A stretch of 15,602 nt of DNA. Origin: Thiotrichales bacterium. Lineage in GTDB: Bacteria; Pseudomonadota; Gammaproteobacteria; UWMA-0217. A program made the position numbers and the translations under genes. The stretch lies in contig JANTGD010000038.1 in assembly GCA_024763135.1 (NCBI GenBank), positions 1-15,602 on the forward strand, read 5' to 3'. Positions 15,075 through 15,602 of the stretch are shown piece after piece (within the stretch, counting starts at the first letter, position 1; the number at the start of each line of letters is the position of its first letter). The notes below the pieces were generated by a model. The model was not told the DNA's origin, did not search any database, and was given only the letters and a program-made list of their open reading frames with translations.

Positions 15075-15516
15075 TATACGAGTATATCGCCCAGTTTAAG
15101 GAAGCTCTGATTAATTCTGGCGCGAGCAGATTGTGGTGAAAAATCGTCCAGTTCAAGGCGCGGAGCGCAGGTAATAGCTCGCTATTGCGAAGATCCGCAT
15201 CGCAGACGTGGGCGATTTTGCACCACAAGATGCCGTGTTACGAATTGATCAGAGCTTCCTTAAACTGACGGACTCAGGCTTTTGTGATGCTGCGCATCCA
15301 GAGGTAGTGCGCAGGCAATGGCAGAGGTCCTTGGCAAGCACAGCAACACGCAGCTGCGGCCACCCCAGATACGTCCAAAGGGTTGCCCTGTCTGATTCCC
15401 TGGCATTGTTACACGCGTTGGGAAGGGAATAACCATTCCCTGCGAGGTGCGCCTACCCAGGAATACAGACCGGGAAACTGAGTCCGTCATTTTAAACTGG
15501 ACGATGTACTAGTACA
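15075..15516. mobile_element. Older non-coding element with 39-bp terminal inverted repeats, split by a MITE
   Basis: The right repeat is 15478-15516. Its complement matches the left repeat, 15075-15099 joined to 15264-15277, at 34 of 39 positions with no gap once the inserted 15100-15263 segment is removed. Shared blocks include CCAGTTTAAA and TGACGGACTCAG. Without the insert the element is about 278 bp. The outermost 12 bp of each repeat is a palindrome: TATACGAGTATA on the left and TGTACTAGTACA on the right. The 200-bp interior (15278-15477) has no ORF that I can identify and contains a 7-bp stem AGGGAAT/ATTCCCT. No target duplication is recognisable outside, so the true ends may differ by a few bases. 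Family unknown. Confidence 0.6.
15096..15263. mobile_element. 160-bp foldback MITE inserted at TTAA
   Basis: Element 15100-15259 with direct TTAA copies at 15096-15099 and 15260-15263. Terminal inverted repeats: GGAAGCTCTGATTAATTC (15100-15117) and GAATTGATCAGAGCTTCC (15242-15259), 17 of 18 complementary. A second inner inverted repeat pairs 15131-15149 (TTGTGGTG, then AAAATCG) with 15210-15228 (17 of 19). The centre is the palindrome AATAGCTCGCTATT (15173-15186). The whole element therefore folds as one long imperfect hairpin and has no coding capacity. Restoring the 39-bp repeat of the older element by removing this segment plus one TTAA supports TTAA as the target duplication. Confidence 0.75.
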
Positions 15517-15521
15517 TCGTC
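15500..15521. repeat. 22-bp perfect palindrome without spacer
   Basis: GACGATGTACT (15500-15510) is followed directly by its exact complement AGTACATCGTC (15511-15521). It overlaps the outer tip of the older element's right repeat and extends 5 bp beyond it. Outer arms CCGTCATT (15484-15491) and AATGACGG (15530-15537) are also complementary, so a longer cruciform is possible. It could be a protein binding site or an element end. Confidence 0.75.
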
Positions 15522-15581
15522 AACATGATAATGACGGCTACAGAGCATCCCAAATTCGTCAATGCAAGGCGCGTCCCGCAG

Positions 15582-15601
15582 GAAAGGGTGGCTCCCTTTT
15601 C
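15582..15601. repeat. Small hairpin at the right window edge
   Basis: AAAGGG (15583-15588) and CCCTTT (15594-15599) form a 6-bp stem with loop TGGCT, followed by one more T before the window ends. It may be a weak terminator or the start of another repeat; the cut edge prevents a decision. Confidence 0.3.
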
Positions 15602-15602
15602 A

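Noticed and set aside
15260..15490. 76-codon minus-strand ORF inside the older element as a possible transposase remnant
   Set aside because: No catalytic motif or known transposase similarity; it is bounded by the inverted repeats and looks like chance.

Overview
The window reads as chromosomal DNA of a gammaproteobacterium of moderate GC content. Its recognisable proteins (BioH, PlsY, TsaD, S21, GltD, HemE, PBP1A, PilM-Q) are closest, as far as I can recall the sequences, to Enterobacteria/Pseudomonas/Chromatiales homologues. The plsY > < tsaD / rpsU > yqeY order and the divergent mrcA / pilMNOPQ pair are classic gammaproteobacterial arrangements. I cannot name a genus.

Left part (1-3340): a 3'-truncated bioH (minus, biotin synthesis) lies divergent from plsY (plus, phospholipid synthesis). 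plsY converges on tsaD (minus, tRNA t6A modification). tsaD is divergent from rpsU-yqeY (plus), which has a good sigma70-type promoter and a leader hairpin.

Middle (3341-6732): after a gene-free stretch of about 270 bp come gltD (glutamate synthase small subunit) and hemE (uroporphyrinogen decarboxylase), which are coupled or overlapping. gltB is not beside gltD, and the dnaG usually found after yqeY is absent, so this looks like a rearrangement junction. Convergent to hemE is a 208-aa conserved hypothetical gene with a nucleotidyltransferase-like core.

Right part (6733-15602): an intergenic region carries a 174-bp MITE-like element made of four consecutive hairpins and flanked by a 5-bp target duplication. 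Next is mrcA (bifunctional PBP1A, minus), divergent from the complete type IV pilus alignment/secretin operon pilM-pilN-pilO-pilP-pilQ (plus). In that operon PilM (cytoplasmic) binds PilN, PilN and PilO form the inner-membrane alignment complex, and lipoprotein PilP links it to the outer-membrane secretin PilQ. A 14-bp-stem terminator ends the operon.

Downstream of pilQ, where aroK-aroB would usually follow, there are about 750 bp without convincing genes. This stretch holds nested non-coding mobile debris: an older element of about 280 bp with 39-bp terminal inverted repeats, whose left repeat is split by a 160-bp foldback MITE inserted at TTAA. The core genes look ordinary; the novelty in this window is in these small palindromic elements and the altered gene order, not in an unknown protein system.
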